Program-made: the position numbers and the translations under genes | Notes under the pieces: generated by a model | The model's input: only the letters and a program-made list of their open reading frames with translations | Told to the model about the DNA's origin: nothing | Database searches by the model: none | DNA from: GCA-002779465 sp964596535 | GTDB taxonomy: Bacteria > Desulfobacterota > Desulfobacteria > Desulfobacterales > UBA2156 | Length of the DNA: 64,000 nt | Assembly: GCA_964596535.1 (NCBI GenBank) | Contig: CAZQUR010000001.1 | Span: 34,926-98,925, forward strand | Reading direction: 5' to 3' | Shown here: positions 15,031-24,650 of the stretch, in pieces | Layout of the letters: every line of letters starts with the position of its first letter | Numbering within the stretch: position 1 is the first letter of the stretch

Positions 15031-18000
15031 ATGCCCGGCAAGAACCCGCTTCATTCATTGCGATTTTTCAGGCCCCGGGGGAAAAAATTCGGCTGCAGGG
15101 AAGACAATGGCGCCGACGCCTGGACGGAAACACGCTGCGGCCAACGGGAATGGGAACAACTTTATCGACGCCGCTGGCAGTACGATAAGAAGGTCCGTTC
15201 CACCCACGGGGTCAACTGCACCGGATCCTGTTCCTGGGATGTCCATGTCAAAGACGGCATCCTCGTATGGGAAACCCAGGCCACGGATTACCCGGGATGC
15301 GGGCCGGATTCCCCTCACCACGAGCCCCGGGGGTGCCCCCGGGGCGCCACCTATTCGTGGTACACCTACAGCCCGGTGCGTCTCAAATATCCGCTGATCC
15401 GATCCAGCCTGATGGAAATGTGGCAGGAAGCTCTGGACAAAGAGGGCGATCCGGTGGCGGCCTGGAAGACCATCGTCGAGGATAACGGCAAGCGCCGCCG
15501 CTTTCACCAAGAGCGCGGCAAAGGCGGCTTCGTCCGGGCGACCTGGGAGCAGGCGGCCGTCATGATCGCCGCAGCCTTGATCCACACCATCAAAACCCAT
15601 GGCCCGGACCGCATCTTCGGCTTTACCCCCATTCCGGCCATGTCCATGGTGTGCTATGCATCGGGTGCCCGTTTCCTGTCGCTCATCGGCGGCACCATGC
15701 TCAGTTTTTATGACTGGTATTGCGATTTGCCGCCGGCCTCTCCGCAGATCTGGGGGGAACAGACCGATGTCCCGGAAAGCGCCGACTGGTATGAAGCCAC
15801 CTACTTCATCGTCTGGGGGACCAATCTTCCCATGACCCGCACACCCGATGCCCATTTTTACACGGAAGCCCGCTACCGGGGGGCAAGGGTAACCGCGGTG
15901 GCTCCCGATTATGCCGAGTACGTCAAGTTCGCGGACACCTGGCTCCCGGCCCGGGCGGGGACGGATGCGGCCCTGGCCATGTCCATGACCCATGTCGTTT
16001 TCAAGGAGTTTTACATCCATCGGCCGGTGCCTTATTTTATGGAATACGCCAAGGCGTTCACGGATCTGCCCTTTGTCGTGCTTCTCGATCCCATTGAAAA
16101 AAGCTGTTTGCCCGGCCGGTTCCTGCGCGCTTCGGACCTGGGTCTGGAGGTCGATCACGCCGAGTGGAAGACGGTGATCTATGACGCATCGACGCGCGGT
16201 TTTCAGGTGCCCAACGGGAGCATCGGGTTCCGGTGGAGCGAAGAAGGGCGGTGGAACCTGAAATTGGAAGAGAACGGGCATCGTATCGATCCGATGCTCG
16301 GTTTTGCATCCGAACCGGACGGTTGGGAGACAGTGGCATTCCCGGTTTTCGAATCCGGCGGTGCTGCGTCAAAGACCGGGATCGTCCCGGTGAAAACCCT
16401 TCAAACACCCTCGGGTGCCCGAAAGGTGACCACTGTTTTTGATCTCATGGCGGCCCAACTGGGGGTTTTGCCGAAGAACGCACCGTTTGTCCCCCCCGAT
16501 TATCCGAAAGATTACAGCGATCCCAAGCCCTATACGCCCGCATGGCAGGCGTCCGTCACCGGGGTCCCGGCCGAGGCGGCGATACGCGTGGCGCGTGAAT
16601 TTGCCGAAAACGCGGAAAAGACCCGGGGGAAGTCCATGATCTTTCTCGGGGCCGGTACCAACCACTGGTACCACAGCGACATGATTTATCGCAGCATCAT
16701 CAATCTGACGACGTTGTGCGGATGCCAGGGGGTCAACGGCGGCGGATGGGCCCATTACGTGGGACAGGAAAAGGTTCGACCCCAGGCGGCCTGGTCCCAG
16801 GTGGCCTTCGGCCTGGATTGGCGGCGTCCCCCCCGCCAGCAAAACGGCACCTCCTTTTATTACTTTGCCAGCGACCAGTGGCGTTACGACGGCCTTCGCC
16901 CGGCCGACATCCTCTCGCCGCTATCCAACACGGCGCCGGCGGCGCACATGGCCGACTACAACGCCGTCGCCGCGCGCCTGGGGTGGCTTCCGTCGTATCC
17001 CCAGTTCAACCAAAATCCAATGGAATTGATCCAGGAAGCCGTTTCCAACGGAGCATCGTCGGATGAAGAGATCATTGCATACGTGGTGGAAAAGCTCAAA
17101 AAAGGGGACTTGCATTTCGCCGTTGAAGATCCCGACAACCCTGTCAATTTCCCCCGGGTGCTTTTCTTATGGCGGGCCAATCTCCTGGGCGCCAGTTCCA
17201 AAGGGCACGAATACTTCCTCAAGCACCTCCTCGGTACAGACAATGCGGTCCTGAACACGGACAATCCCCTGCGCCCCCGGGAGATTCGATGGCGCGACCC
17301 GGCCCCGGAAGGGAAGCTGGATCTGTTGGTGACCCTGGAACTGCGCATGTCCACCAGCGCCATGTACGCCGATATCGCCCTCCCCGCCGCCGGTTGGTAT
17401 GAAATGCACGACCTGAACACCACCGATATGCATCCCTTTATTCACCCGTTCAATCCGGCCATCGATCCGCCCTGGGAAACCCGGACCAACTGGGAGCAGT
17501 TTAAAGCCATCGCGAAAAAATTTTCCGAGTTGGCGGCAACACACCTGGGAGAAATGCCGGATCTGGTCGCCACGCCTTTGATGCACGACACCCCGGGCGA
17601 AATCGCCCAGCCCCAGGTTAAGGACTGGCGCAAAGGGGAATGCGACCCCGTACCCGGAAAAACACTCCCCCATCTGACCGTGGTGAAGCGGGATTATCCC
17701 AATACCTATAAGATGATGACGGCAGTGGGGCCCTTGGCCGCCTCCACGGGGATCGGCTCCAAAGGGATTTCATGGAAAGCCCCGGAAGAATACGAGGCCT
17801 TGAAGGCGATTCTGGGAACCGTTTCGGAACCCGGCGTCACCCAGGGAATGCCGGTCATGGAAACCGCCAAGCAGGCGGCGGAAACCATCCTGATGCTGGC
17901 CCCGGAAACCAACGGCGGGACCGCGGTCAAGGCCTGGACAGGGCTTGAAGAAAAGACCGGTCTATCCCTTCGACACTTGAGCCTCCCCCGGCAGGGGGAG

Positions 18001-18729
18001 CGCTTTCGCTTTGACGACCTGACGGCCCAGCCCCGAAAAATCATCACTTCCCCGATCTGGAGCGGCATTGAATCCGACCGGCGGCGCTATTCCCCCTTTG
18101 TCATCAACATCGAAGAGAAAGTCCCTTTCCGCACCTTGACCGGAAGGACCCAGTTCTATCAGGATCACCCCTGGATGCGGGATTTCGGAGAGCATCTCCC
18201 CTTGTACCGGCCGCCCCTGGACATGATCCCCCTGGAGCCGCCCCGCGGGAAACGGGAACCCGGAAAGGAGATTATCCTCAACTATCTGACACCCCATTCC
18301 AAGTGGTCCATTCACAGCACCTATTCGGATGTGCTGACCATGCTGACACTTTTTCGCGGCGGGGAGGCCATCTGGATCAATGACGAGGATGCGGAAAAGA
18401 TCGACGTCAAAGACAACGATTGGCTGGAGTGCTTCAACGCCAACGGCGTGGTGATGGCCAAAGCCGTGGTAAGTCCGCGCATACCCACCGGAAAGGCGTT
18501 CATGTACCATGCCCAGGAGCGGTTGATCCACACCCCAGGGTCGAAGCTTTCCGGCCAGCGGGGCGGCACCCACAACAGTGTCACCCGGATCACGGTCAAG
18601 CCCACCCACATGATCGGCGGGTACGCCCAGCTCAGCTACGGGTTCAATTATTACGGGCCCATCGGCGCCCAGCGGGACGAAATGATCATAGTGCGCAAGG
18701 CCGGAGAGGTGGACTGGTATGAAGATTAA
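15031..18729 (+). CDS. narG: Respiratory nitrate reductase alpha subunit
   Basis: Molybdopterin (bis-MGD) catalytic subunit that reduces nitrate to nitrite. It has 1232 residues from ATG 15031 (MPGKNPLHS, preceded by GGAG); E. coli NarG has 1247. The His-Cys3 [4Fe-4S] site is HGVNCTGSCSW followed by PRGCPRG. The Mo-ligand aspartate lies in YDWYCDLPPASPQ, and DVPESADWY and RTPDAHF are NarG hallmarks. No twin-arginine signal is seen, so the active site should face the cytoplasm. The narH ATG lies 11 nt inside the narG end, implying coupling. NxrA of nitrite oxidisers is the alternative in the wider family, but motifs and operon fit NarG. Confidence 0.96.
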   Translation: MPGKNPLHSLRFFRPRGKKFGCREDNGADAWTETRCGQREWEQLYRRRWQYDKKVRSTHGVNCTGSCSWDVHVKDGILVWETQATDYPGCGPDSPHHEPRGCPRGATYSWYTYSPVRLKYPLIRSSLMEMWQEALDKEGDPVAAWKTIVEDNGKRRRFHQERGKGGFVRATWEQAAVMIAAALIHTIKTHGPDRIFGFTPIPAMSMVCYASGARFLSLIGGTMLSFYDWYCDLPPASPQIWGEQTDVPESADWYEATYFIVWGTNLPMTRTPDAHFYTEARYRGARVTAVAPDYAEYVKFADTWLPARAGTDAALAMSMTHVVFKEFYIHRPVPYFMEYAKAFTDLPFVVLLDPIEKSCLPGRFLRASDLGLEVDHAEWKTVIYDASTRGFQVPNGSIGFRWSEEGRWNLKLEENGHRIDPMLGFASEPDGWETVAFPVFESGGAASKTGIVPVKTLQTPSGARKVTTVFDLMAAQLGVLPKNAPFVPPDYPKDYSDPKPYTPAWQASVTGVPAEAAIRVAREFAENAEKTRGKSMIFLGAGTNHWYHSDMIYRSIINLTTLCGCQGVNGGGWAHYVGQEKVRPQAAWSQVAFGLDWRRPPRQQNGTSFYYFASDQWRYDGLRPADILSPLSNTAPAAHMADYNAVAARLGWLPSYPQFNQNPMELIQEAVSNGASSDEEIIAYVVEKLKKGDLHFAVEDPDNPVNFPRVLFLWRANLLGASSKGHEYFLKHLLGTDNAVLNTDNPLRPREIRWRDPAPEGKLDLLVTLELRMSTSAMYADIALPAAGWYEMHDLNTTDMHPFIHPFNPAIDPPWETRTNWEQFKAIAKKFSELAATHLGEMPDLVATPLMHDTPGEIAQPQVKDWRKGECDPVPGKTLPHLTVVKRDYPNTYKMMTAVGPLAASTGIGSKGISWKAPEEYEALKAILGTVSEPGVTQGMPVMETAKQAAETILMLAPETNGGTAVKAWTGLEEKTGLSLRHLSLPRQGERFRFDDLTAQPRKIITSPIWSGIESDRRRYSPFVINIEEKVPFRTLTGRTQFYQDHPWMRDFGEHLPLYRPPLDMIPLEPPRGKREPGKEIILNYLTPHSKWSIHSTYSDVLTMLTLFRGGEAIWINDEDAEKIDVKDNDWLECFNANGVVMAKAVVSPRIPTGKAFMYHAQERLIHTPGSKLSGQRGGTHNSVTRITVKPTHMIGGYAQLSYGFNYYGPIGAQRDEMIIVRKAGEVDWYED

Positions 18730-20140
18730 AATCCAAACCGCCATGGTCTTGAATCTCGACAAGTGCATCGGCTGCCATACCTGCAGCATCCCTTGCAAGA
18801 ATGTATGGACCAACCGCCGGGGCGCCGAATACATGTGGTTCAACAACGTGGAGTGCAAACCGGGAATCGGGTATCCCAAGAAATGGGAGAACCAAAAGAT
18901 TCACCGGGGAGGATGGCGGCGCAAGGGGGACCGCCTTCAACTTGCGGCCGGAGGGCGACTCCACAAAGGGATCAACATCTTCCACAATCCGGATCTTCCG
19001 ACCCTCGACGACTATTACGAGCCGTGGCATTACGATTATGAAAGGCTGATCAAGAGCCCGAAGCGCCGCCATCAGCCGTCCATCCGGCCACTGTCCGATT
19101 TGACGGGCCGGCCCATGGACCTGGAATGGGGACCCAACTGGGAGGACGACCTGGCAGGCCTGAAGACAACGGGTGCCGGGGATGTCAATTTCAAAGGCCT
19201 GGAGATGAAAATCTATCTGCACTTCCGCCGTGTTTTCATGTTCTGGCTGCCACGGCTGTGCGAACACTGCCTCAACCCGGCCTGTGTGGCCTCGTGCCCG
19301 TCCGGCGCCTTGTATAAGCGACACGAAGACGGCATCGTCTTGGTGGACCAGGAGCGCTGCCGGGGATGGCGGTACTGCGTCTCCGGCTGCCCGTACAAAA
19401 AGGTCTATTTCAACTGGAATACGGGCCGGGCCGAAAAATGTCTCTTTTGTTACCCGCGCGTGGAGGCCGGATTGACTCCACTCTGCGCCCATAGTTGCGT
19501 CGGCCGCATCCGATACGTGGGGATCCTTTTTTACGATGCCGATCGAATTCTGGAGGCGGCATCGGCCTCCTCGGACAGGGCAGTTTATCCAGCCCATCTG
19601 GAGATTCTGCTCGACCCCCGCGATGCGACGGTCCAAAGCGCCGCCGAATCCCAGGGGATCCCCGGCTCTGTCATGGCGGCGGCCGTGCGGTCACCGGTCT
19701 ACCGGTTGATTAAAGCGTGGCGGTTGGCCCTTCCGCTGCACCCGGAATTCCGGACGCTTCCCATGGTGTGGTACATTCCGCCCCTGAGTCCCATGAGCGA
19801 TGCGACGGCCGCGTTCCACGAACCGGATTTGATCGGCCGCCTCCGCATTCCCGTCGTCTATCTGGCGAATCTCCTCACGGCCGGAGACGAGCAACCGATC
19901 CGAAACGCCCTGAACCGGCTGTTGGCCCTCCGGGAATATATGCGGGCCAAACGGGTTGAAGACCGCATCGATCAACAGGCCCTTGACCGGGGCGGCATTT
20001 CCGAAGAAACCGCCGAACAGATGCTCCGCCTTCTGGCCTTGGCCCGCCTGGAGGAACGCTTTGTCCTGCCGGCCGGGCCGCCCGTAGACACCGATGTCGC
20101 GACCCAACAGGGTGTTTGCGGCTTCGGCGAGGCCGGGTGA
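18719..20140 (+). CDS. narH: Respiratory nitrate reductase beta subunit
   Basis: Iron-sulfur electron-transfer subunit, 473 residues (E. coli about 512). Four cluster motifs are visible: CIGCHTCSIPCKNVW, CEHCLNPACVASCPSG, CRGWRYCVSGCPYKK and CLFCYPRVEAGLTPLCAHSC. The tryptophan in CRGW gives the [3Fe-4S] cluster characteristic of NarH. Overlap with narG is 11 nt. The C-terminal tail is shorter than in enterobacteria. Confidence 0.96.
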   Translation: MKIKIQTAMVLNLDKCIGCHTCSIPCKNVWTNRRGAEYMWFNNVECKPGIGYPKKWENQKIHRGGWRRKGDRLQLAAGGRLHKGINIFHNPDLPTLDDYYEPWHYDYERLIKSPKRRHQPSIRPLSDLTGRPMDLEWGPNWEDDLAGLKTTGAGDVNFKGLEMKIYLHFRRVFMFWLPRLCEHCLNPACVASCPSGALYKRHEDGIVLVDQERCRGWRYCVSGCPYKKVYFNWNTGRAEKCLFCYPRVEAGLTPLCAHSCVGRIRYVGILFYDADRILEAASASSDRAVYPAHLEILLDPRDATVQSAAESQGIPGSVMAAAVRSPVYRLIKAWRLALPLHPEFRTLPMVWYIPPLSPMSDATAAFHEPDLIGRLRIPVVYLANLLTAGDEQPIRNALNRLLALREYMRAKRVEDRIDQQALDRGGISEETAEQMLRLLALARLEERFVLPAGPPVDTDVATQQGVCGFGEAG

Positions 20141-20162
20141 TCGAATCCACCGGGATGCATTC

Positions 20163-20744
20163 ATGGAAACCGGAAACCGTAACGTTTGGTTTCGACTCCT
20201 GTCGGCATTGCTGCAATATCCCGATGATGCACTTCTAGGCCGCCTTGCCGACATGGAAGCGGACGCGGAAACGCTATCCTCGACCGAGTCCAGAGCCGCC
20301 GTTGAAACCTTTTTGTCGTATCTGAAAAAGACACCCCCCACCCGGCTCCGGGAAAATTATACGGCGATATTCGACATGAACCCCGCCACGACCTTGAACC
20401 TGACATGGCATGTGTATGGCGACAATGAAAAACGGGCCGATGCATTGGCGGGGCTGCAGCAGGTTTACGATGGGGCGGGATGGGAACGGATCACGGGGGA
20501 ACTCCCGGATTATCTTCCCTTGATACTGGAGTTTCTTTCCATCTGTCCGGAACCCAAAGATACCGGGCGGATCCGGGAGGCCCTGAACGGCATCCATCCA
20601 TTGATCAAAGGGCTGGAATCGACCGCGCCGGCCTATGCCGCTTTAATCAGGTCCGTTGCCGGTATGGCGAAGAAACACAGCGGGCAGGAAGAAACCTCGG
20701 GCTCCAGTCCGGTTGGAGAAGGGGTGCGGGGGCGCCAAGCATAA
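20163..20744 (+). CDS. narJ: Nitrate reductase assembly chaperone NarJ
   Basis: Cytoplasmic chaperone needed to insert the molybdenum cofactor into NarG before membrane attachment; not part of the final enzyme. The 193-residue helical protein starts METGNRNVWFRLLSALLQYPD, a typical NarJ opening, and contains TLNLTWHVYGDNEKRADAL. The upstream extension of the frame to 20094 overlaps narH and is not needed. The gap to narH is 22 nt. The ribosome site is weak, which suits a low-abundance chaperone. Confidence 0.92.
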   Translation: METGNRNVWFRLLSALLQYPDDALLGRLADMEADAETLSSTESRAAVETFLSYLKKTPPTRLRENYTAIFDMNPATTLNLTWHVYGDNEKRADALAGLQQVYDGAGWERITGELPDYLPLILEFLSICPEPKDTGRIREALNGIHPLIKGLESTAPAYAALIRSVAGMAKKHSGQEETSGSSPVGEGVRGRQA

Positions 20745-20754
20745 GGAGACCGCC

Positions 20755-21444
20755 ATGGACCTTTCTTATACCCTGATTTTTACCGTCTTTCCGTATTCGT
20801 GTTTCGCCACCTTTGTTGTGGGCCATGCCTATCGTTATGTCACGGACCGGTACGGGTGGAATGCCCGTTCCAGTGAGTTCCTGGAAAAAAAAGCGCTCTT
20901 TCTCGGATCCACCCTCTTTCATTGGGGGATCGTACTCACCTTCATGGGGCATTTCGGCGGGCTGTTGATTCCCCAATCCGTCTATGACCGATTCGGTTTC
21001 GACAGCCGGGCGCATCTGGCCGTTGCCCACTGGAGCGGCATGATGGTGGGCGTGGCGGCCCTTGCAGGGATTGTCCTCCTCTTGTGGCGGCGCCTCACCC
21101 ACCCCCGGGTGCGGGCGGTGGGGACGCTCAATGATACAATAACGGTGGCGGCACTGATGTTCGTGATCGGTGCCGGCCTTTTCAATGTCCTTTTCGGGCA
21201 TCACAATGTCCTTTACACCGTCGCTCCCTGGATCCGGGGAATCGTCACTTTCACCCCCGACGCGGCGCTGATGCGGGAGGTCCCGCTCAGTTACAAGATT
21301 CACGTCACTGCGGCATGGGGGCTCCTCGGTTTTTCGCCCTTCAGCCGCCTGGTGCACATCTGGAGTATTCCGGCCTTTTATTTTTTCCGGAGACACATCG
21401 TCTTCCGCCGCCGCCCCGGACATGCCCGAGGCACGTTTGTTTGA
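20755..21444 (+). CDS. narI: Respiratory nitrate reductase gamma subunit (cytochrome b)
   Basis: Membrane subunit with two b hemes that oxidises quinol and anchors NarGH. It has 229 residues with five hydrophobic segments, close to E. coli NarI (225). Histidines in HWGIVLTFMGHFGG and in KIHVTAAWG...RLVHIWS fit the four heme ligands. ATG 20755 follows AAGGAG; the longer frame back to 20656 overlaps narJ. It completes a full narGHJI operon. Confidence 0.94.
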   Translation: MDLSYTLIFTVFPYSCFATFVVGHAYRYVTDRYGWNARSSEFLEKKALFLGSTLFHWGIVLTFMGHFGGLLIPQSVYDRFGFDSRAHLAVAHWSGMMVGVAALAGIVLLLWRRLTHPRVRAVGTLNDTITVAALMFVIGAGLFNVLFGHHNVLYTVAPWIRGIVTFTPDAALMREVPLSYKIHVTAAWGLLGFSPFSRLVHIWSIPAFYFFRRHIVFRRRPGHARGTFV

Positions 21445-21501
21445 AAGGAAACGCCGCGTGCCGCCGGAAACGTATCCGGAGATTTCAAAAAGGAGATGCC
21501 G

Positions 21502-22593
21502 ATGACACCCACCCCGGGGATTCCGGAACCCGGCGACAAAGCGAATCAAGCCGGTTTTTTCAAAGAGCGTCTTGAATCACTCCACCCCGCCTATTTCGCC
21601 TTGGTCATGTCCACAGGAATCGTCTCCATTGCCGCCCATTACCAGGGTTTCGGGCTCATCGCCGGGGGGCTCTTCGGTCTGAATATCGGCGCTTACGGTA
21701 TCCTTTGGGTCCTTTACATTGTCCGGATGATCCGGTTTGCAGACCGCTTCAAGGCGGATTTTCGTGATCATACCCTGGGCTTTGGGTTTTTCACCGTGGT
21801 GGCCGCATCCGGTGTGCTTGGAAGCCAAGTCCTCTTGCTTACGGGGAGCTTCATCGTGGCATCCGCCCTGTGGTATCTCACCATCGTCTTGTGGATCGGC
21901 CTGATATACGGCATTTTTACCGGCCTCATCACCAAAGAAAACAAGCCCACCATCGCCGAAGGGATCAACGGTGGATGGCTGTTGGCCATCGTGGCCACCC
22001 AGGCCGTGACGGTGTTGAGTACGTCCGTTGCACCGTTTTTTCAATCATGGCGGGAGCCCGTGCTGTTTCTGGCGTTTATCACCTGGCTCTTTGGGGGGAT
22101 GCTCTACATCTGGGTCATCTCCCTGATTTTTTATCGATACATGTTCTTTCACTTCTCCCCCCGGGACCTGACCCCGCCCTACTGGATCAACATGGGGGCC
22201 GTGGCCATCTCCACCCTCGGCGGTACCGGACTCATTGCCAATGCCCGGGTCCCGTCCTTTCTCCATGAACTCCTGCCCTTTTTAAAGGGTTTCACCTTCT
22301 TCTTCTGGGCCACGGCCACCTGGTGGATTCCGATGCTGGTGATTCTCGGCGTGTGGCGGCACATCTATCGTCGATTCCCTTTGCGGTACGACCCTTTGTT
22401 CTGGGGTGCGGTCTTTCCCCTGGGTATGTATACCGCCTGCACGCACCGCCTGGCCGAGGTGACCGGAATCCCTTTTATTGCGGACATTCCCAAAGGCTTT
22501 GTATACGTCGCTTTGGGGGCATGGTTGCTGACGTTCGCCGGCATGGTGCATGGACTCTTTGCGGGCATCCGGTCGGGCCGGTCTTCGCCGTGA
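21502..22593 (+). CDS. TDT-family transporter (TehA/Mae1/SSU1 type)
   Basis: A 363-residue membrane protein with about ten transmembrane segments. The opening SLHPAYFALVMSTGIVSIAA and the motif MYTACTHRLAE are typical of the tellurite-resistance/dicarboxylate transporter family, whose members export C4-dicarboxylates, sulfite or chloride-like anions. Two in-frame ATGs (21496, 21502) follow AAAAAGGAG; the second has normal 6-nt spacing and is preferred. It lies 57 nt after narI where a nitrate/nitrite transporter is often found. Whether it handles nitrite, sulfite or an organic acid is unknown. Confidence 0.82.
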   Translation: MTPTPGIPEPGDKANQAGFFKERLESLHPAYFALVMSTGIVSIAAHYQGFGLIAGGLFGLNIGAYGILWVLYIVRMIRFADRFKADFRDHTLGFGFFTVVAASGVLGSQVLLLTGSFIVASALWYLTIVLWIGLIYGIFTGLITKENKPTIAEGINGGWLLAIVATQAVTVLSTSVAPFFQSWREPVLFLAFITWLFGGMLYIWVISLIFYRYMFFHFSPRDLTPPYWINMGAVAISTLGGTGLIANARVPSFLHELLPFLKGFTFFFWATATWWIPMLVILGVWRHIYRRFPLRYDPLFWGAVFPLGMYTACTHRLAEVTGIPFIADIPKGFVYVALGAWLLTFAGMVHGLFAGIRSGRSSP

Positions 22594-22710
22594 GGGAGGT
22601 AGAGGTATTGGAACCGGCACCCGGTGATGCGCCGAAGGGGAGGGATGCGGAAAAAAACGAAGGCGGGAAAAAAGGGAATGCTTCTGTGCAAAAGACCCCT
22701 GGAGGAATGT

Positions 22711-23001
22711 ATGAACGCCATCGAGGCGTTTCACGGATGGAACGCTCCGGGGATGGTTCTGGGCGTGTTCATGACCGATTTGTACCAGCGGCACAAAAAA
22801 TCAGGGATCCGTGTCTGCCCGGAATGCGGCGAAGCCTATGCCGCCGCCCAGGGAAAAATCTGTCGATCCTGCAGTGGAAAAGGATATTATCGGCTTGAAA
22901 GCCACCGGGATGACGCGTCATCCTCCCTTGTGGATCCCCCTAAGGGGGATGCTGGTCCGGGCCCTATGGATAAACCGGTGCTTGAGCCGCATTTCAGATG
23001 A
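22711..23001 (+). pseudogene. FmdE-like fragment with internal deletion
   Basis: A 96-codon frame with a good ribosome site (GGAGGAATGT) before ATG 22711. It begins IEAFHGWNAPGMVLGVFM, the conserved N-terminus of FmdE-like proteins. After DLYQRHKKSG it jumps straight to a zinc-finger segment, RVCPECGEAYAA and CRSCSGKGYYRL, which is the C-terminal end of the same family. Over 100 central residues appear to be missing. The last 30 residues are low-complexity and include a CCCCCTAAGGGGG inverted repeat. It may still be translated as a mini-protein, but FmdE function is doubtful. Confidence 0.5.
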
Positions 23002-23117
23002 TGCTATGGAGGGCGGACGGTTGTCGATTCTCCCGGGATCGTACCACAAACCGGCGATGGCATTGGTTTCCGGGATGCAGGGATGGGTCCGAGGCGCGGG
23101 ACAGGATTCCTGTGTGA

Positions 23118-23753
23118 TTTCGATGGTTCCAAGTCGTCCTTTCGGCCGTTTACGATTCCAAAACGGTTATCTTTGTCTTGTTTCATAACAACTGGATGGT
23201 GTATGCCGGTTTGGGGATGATCGTGCTCTGTTGGGCGTACATCTATCGGACCCCCATGGGCCTCCGGTTGCGGGCCGTGGGGGAGGATCCCCGGGCCGCC
23301 TTTGCCCGGGGCGAAAACCCGGTGCGGCTGCAATGGATCTACATCCTGTGCGGCGGCTTCCTGGTGGGGGCCGCAGGTGCGGCCTTTTCCCTTTTCGTCA
23401 AGCCGGGATGGGGCCGTCCCCAAGGTGCGGAAGGGACCGCATGGATCGCCCTGGCCCTGGTCATTTTCGGGGGGTGGCATCCCATACGCGCCGCCGCCGG
23501 GGCGTATCTCTTTTCCTTTTTACAGGTGCTGGGCATCTATTTTCAAGGATGGATCCCCACGGTTCCGGCTCAGGTTTTCCAGGTGGCGCCTTTTCCCCTC
23601 ATGATATTCACGCTTTTGATCATCGCCTATGCCCATCGGACCGCCGACCCTGGGGAAGACCGGCGCCGTTCCCGGCTCAAAGCGCTGTTGGAGCTTTTCT
23701 CCGGCGCCGCGCCGTCGGCCCTGGGAAAACCCCTTCGCCCGGGGTCCTTATAA
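23118..23753 (+). pseudogene. BMP-type (YufQ/NupQ-like) ABC permease, C-terminal part only
   Basis: The frame is open from 23118, after a TGA, and encodes the second half of a sugar/nucleoside ABC permease. The signature YRTPMGLRLRAVGEDPRAA is followed by several membrane helices (YILCGGFLVGAAGAAFSL; TAWIALALVIFGGWHPIRAA). Such permeases are about 300 residues; only about 210 codons remain, with no ATG or ribosome site near the 5' end. No ATPase or binding-protein gene lies beside it. A remnant left by deletion is the simplest reading. Confidence 0.7.
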
Positions 23754-23965
23754 CGGGGACGCCGCTCGGAGACCGCCAGATATGTTTTACTTTAAGCGCC
23801 ACTTGAACCGCAACAACGGGCCCGTCTCCTGCCGCGTTGACCGGAGAGCGTTAATTTCACCTGAACGACGGGAAAAAAGATATGATGCGTGCCCACTGGT
23901 TCCAGCATGTTCCTTTGAAGGATTGGGAAGTATCGCGCCGTGGCGTCCGGAAAAAAAATACCGCA

Positions 23966-24442
23966 TTATCCACTACCCGACGGCCAAGCCCCTGTCGTTT
24001 CTGACCGGTGCCGGCGGATGACAAACCACCGGGCGAACCAATACGCGGCAACAGCCGGCAGAATGCCCAAAATCATTCCCGCCGAGACCATGGCAACCGT
24101 TAAATCCGTTCCCATTTTCATCAACTCCAACACCGTGCGCGGGCGCGCATCAAAAGGCGTCAGGTTGAAAAAAAAGGTGCCCACGCGGTAACTTAGAAAA
24201 TAAAAAAGGGGAATGGTGGCGGGGTTGGCGAACCAGACACCGATGACCGCCGCTGCTTTGCTCCCTTTGAAAAGAAACGCCAGCGCCACCGCCAAAACGG
24301 TGTGAAACGGGATGGTGGGGGTAATTCCCACAAAAACACCGATGGCAAACCCCAGCGCAATGAAGTGGGGATCCCCTTCCAGCCGTTTGACCTTTTGGTA
24401 TAAAACCCTGAGCCGGTCTTTGATGTTTTGAGATATATTCAT
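23966..24442 (-). CDS. DUF2062 membrane protein
   Basis: A 158-residue protein with about three hydrophobic helices and the family signature GFAIGVFVGITPTIPFHT, followed by WFANPATIPLFYF. DUF2062 proteins are found alone or fused to glycosyltransferases; their function is not established. It stands alone on the minus strand between the permease remnant and the winged-helix gene. The 212 nt between 23754 and 23965 hold nothing recognisable. Confidence 0.8.
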   Translation of the reverse strand: MNISQNIKDRLRVLYQKVKRLEGDPHFIALGFAIGVFVGITPTIPFHTVLAVALAFLFKGSKAAAVIGVWFANPATIPLFYFLSYRVGTFFFNLTPFDARPRTVLELMKMGTDLTVAMVSAGMILGILPAVAAYWFARWFVIRRHRSETTGAWPSGSG

Positions 24443-24572
24443 TAACGGCTATTGTTCTTTCGGAGGACGCCATTCAGGAGTCGGTCGCCACAGGAGATCA
24501 TTAGATACCACTACGATTTTCTAGTTTCAATTCTTTTCGACGCCTTCTTTTGGAAGAAAAAAGGCCATGAAC

Positions 24573-24608
24573 TTGACTTTTTCTTGAATAACGAGTAATT
24601 TCTATAAA
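24573..24608 (+). promoter_or_regulatory. Possible promoter upstream of the winged-helix-like gene
   Basis: TTGACT (24573-24578) with TAATTT at 17-nt spacing (24596-24601), or TATAAA at 24603-24608 with an over-long spacer. AT-rich context. Weak prediction. Confidence 0.3.
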
Positions 24609-24650
24609 ATGATTCGTATTGCGGCAAATCCGGCAAAAAAGGAGGAACGC

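Noticed and set aside
15055..16281. 408-codon minus-strand open frame opposite narG
   Set aside because: It is antisense to conserved NarG sequence, has no family resemblance and reflects the high GC content of third codon positions. The same applies to long antisense frames opposite the flavoprotein (30312-31853), gcvPA (60833-62155) and the M16 protease (26275-27264).
23754..23965. Small frames between the permease remnant and the DUF2062 gene
   Set aside because: They lack ribosome sites and any family pattern; the segment appears non-coding.
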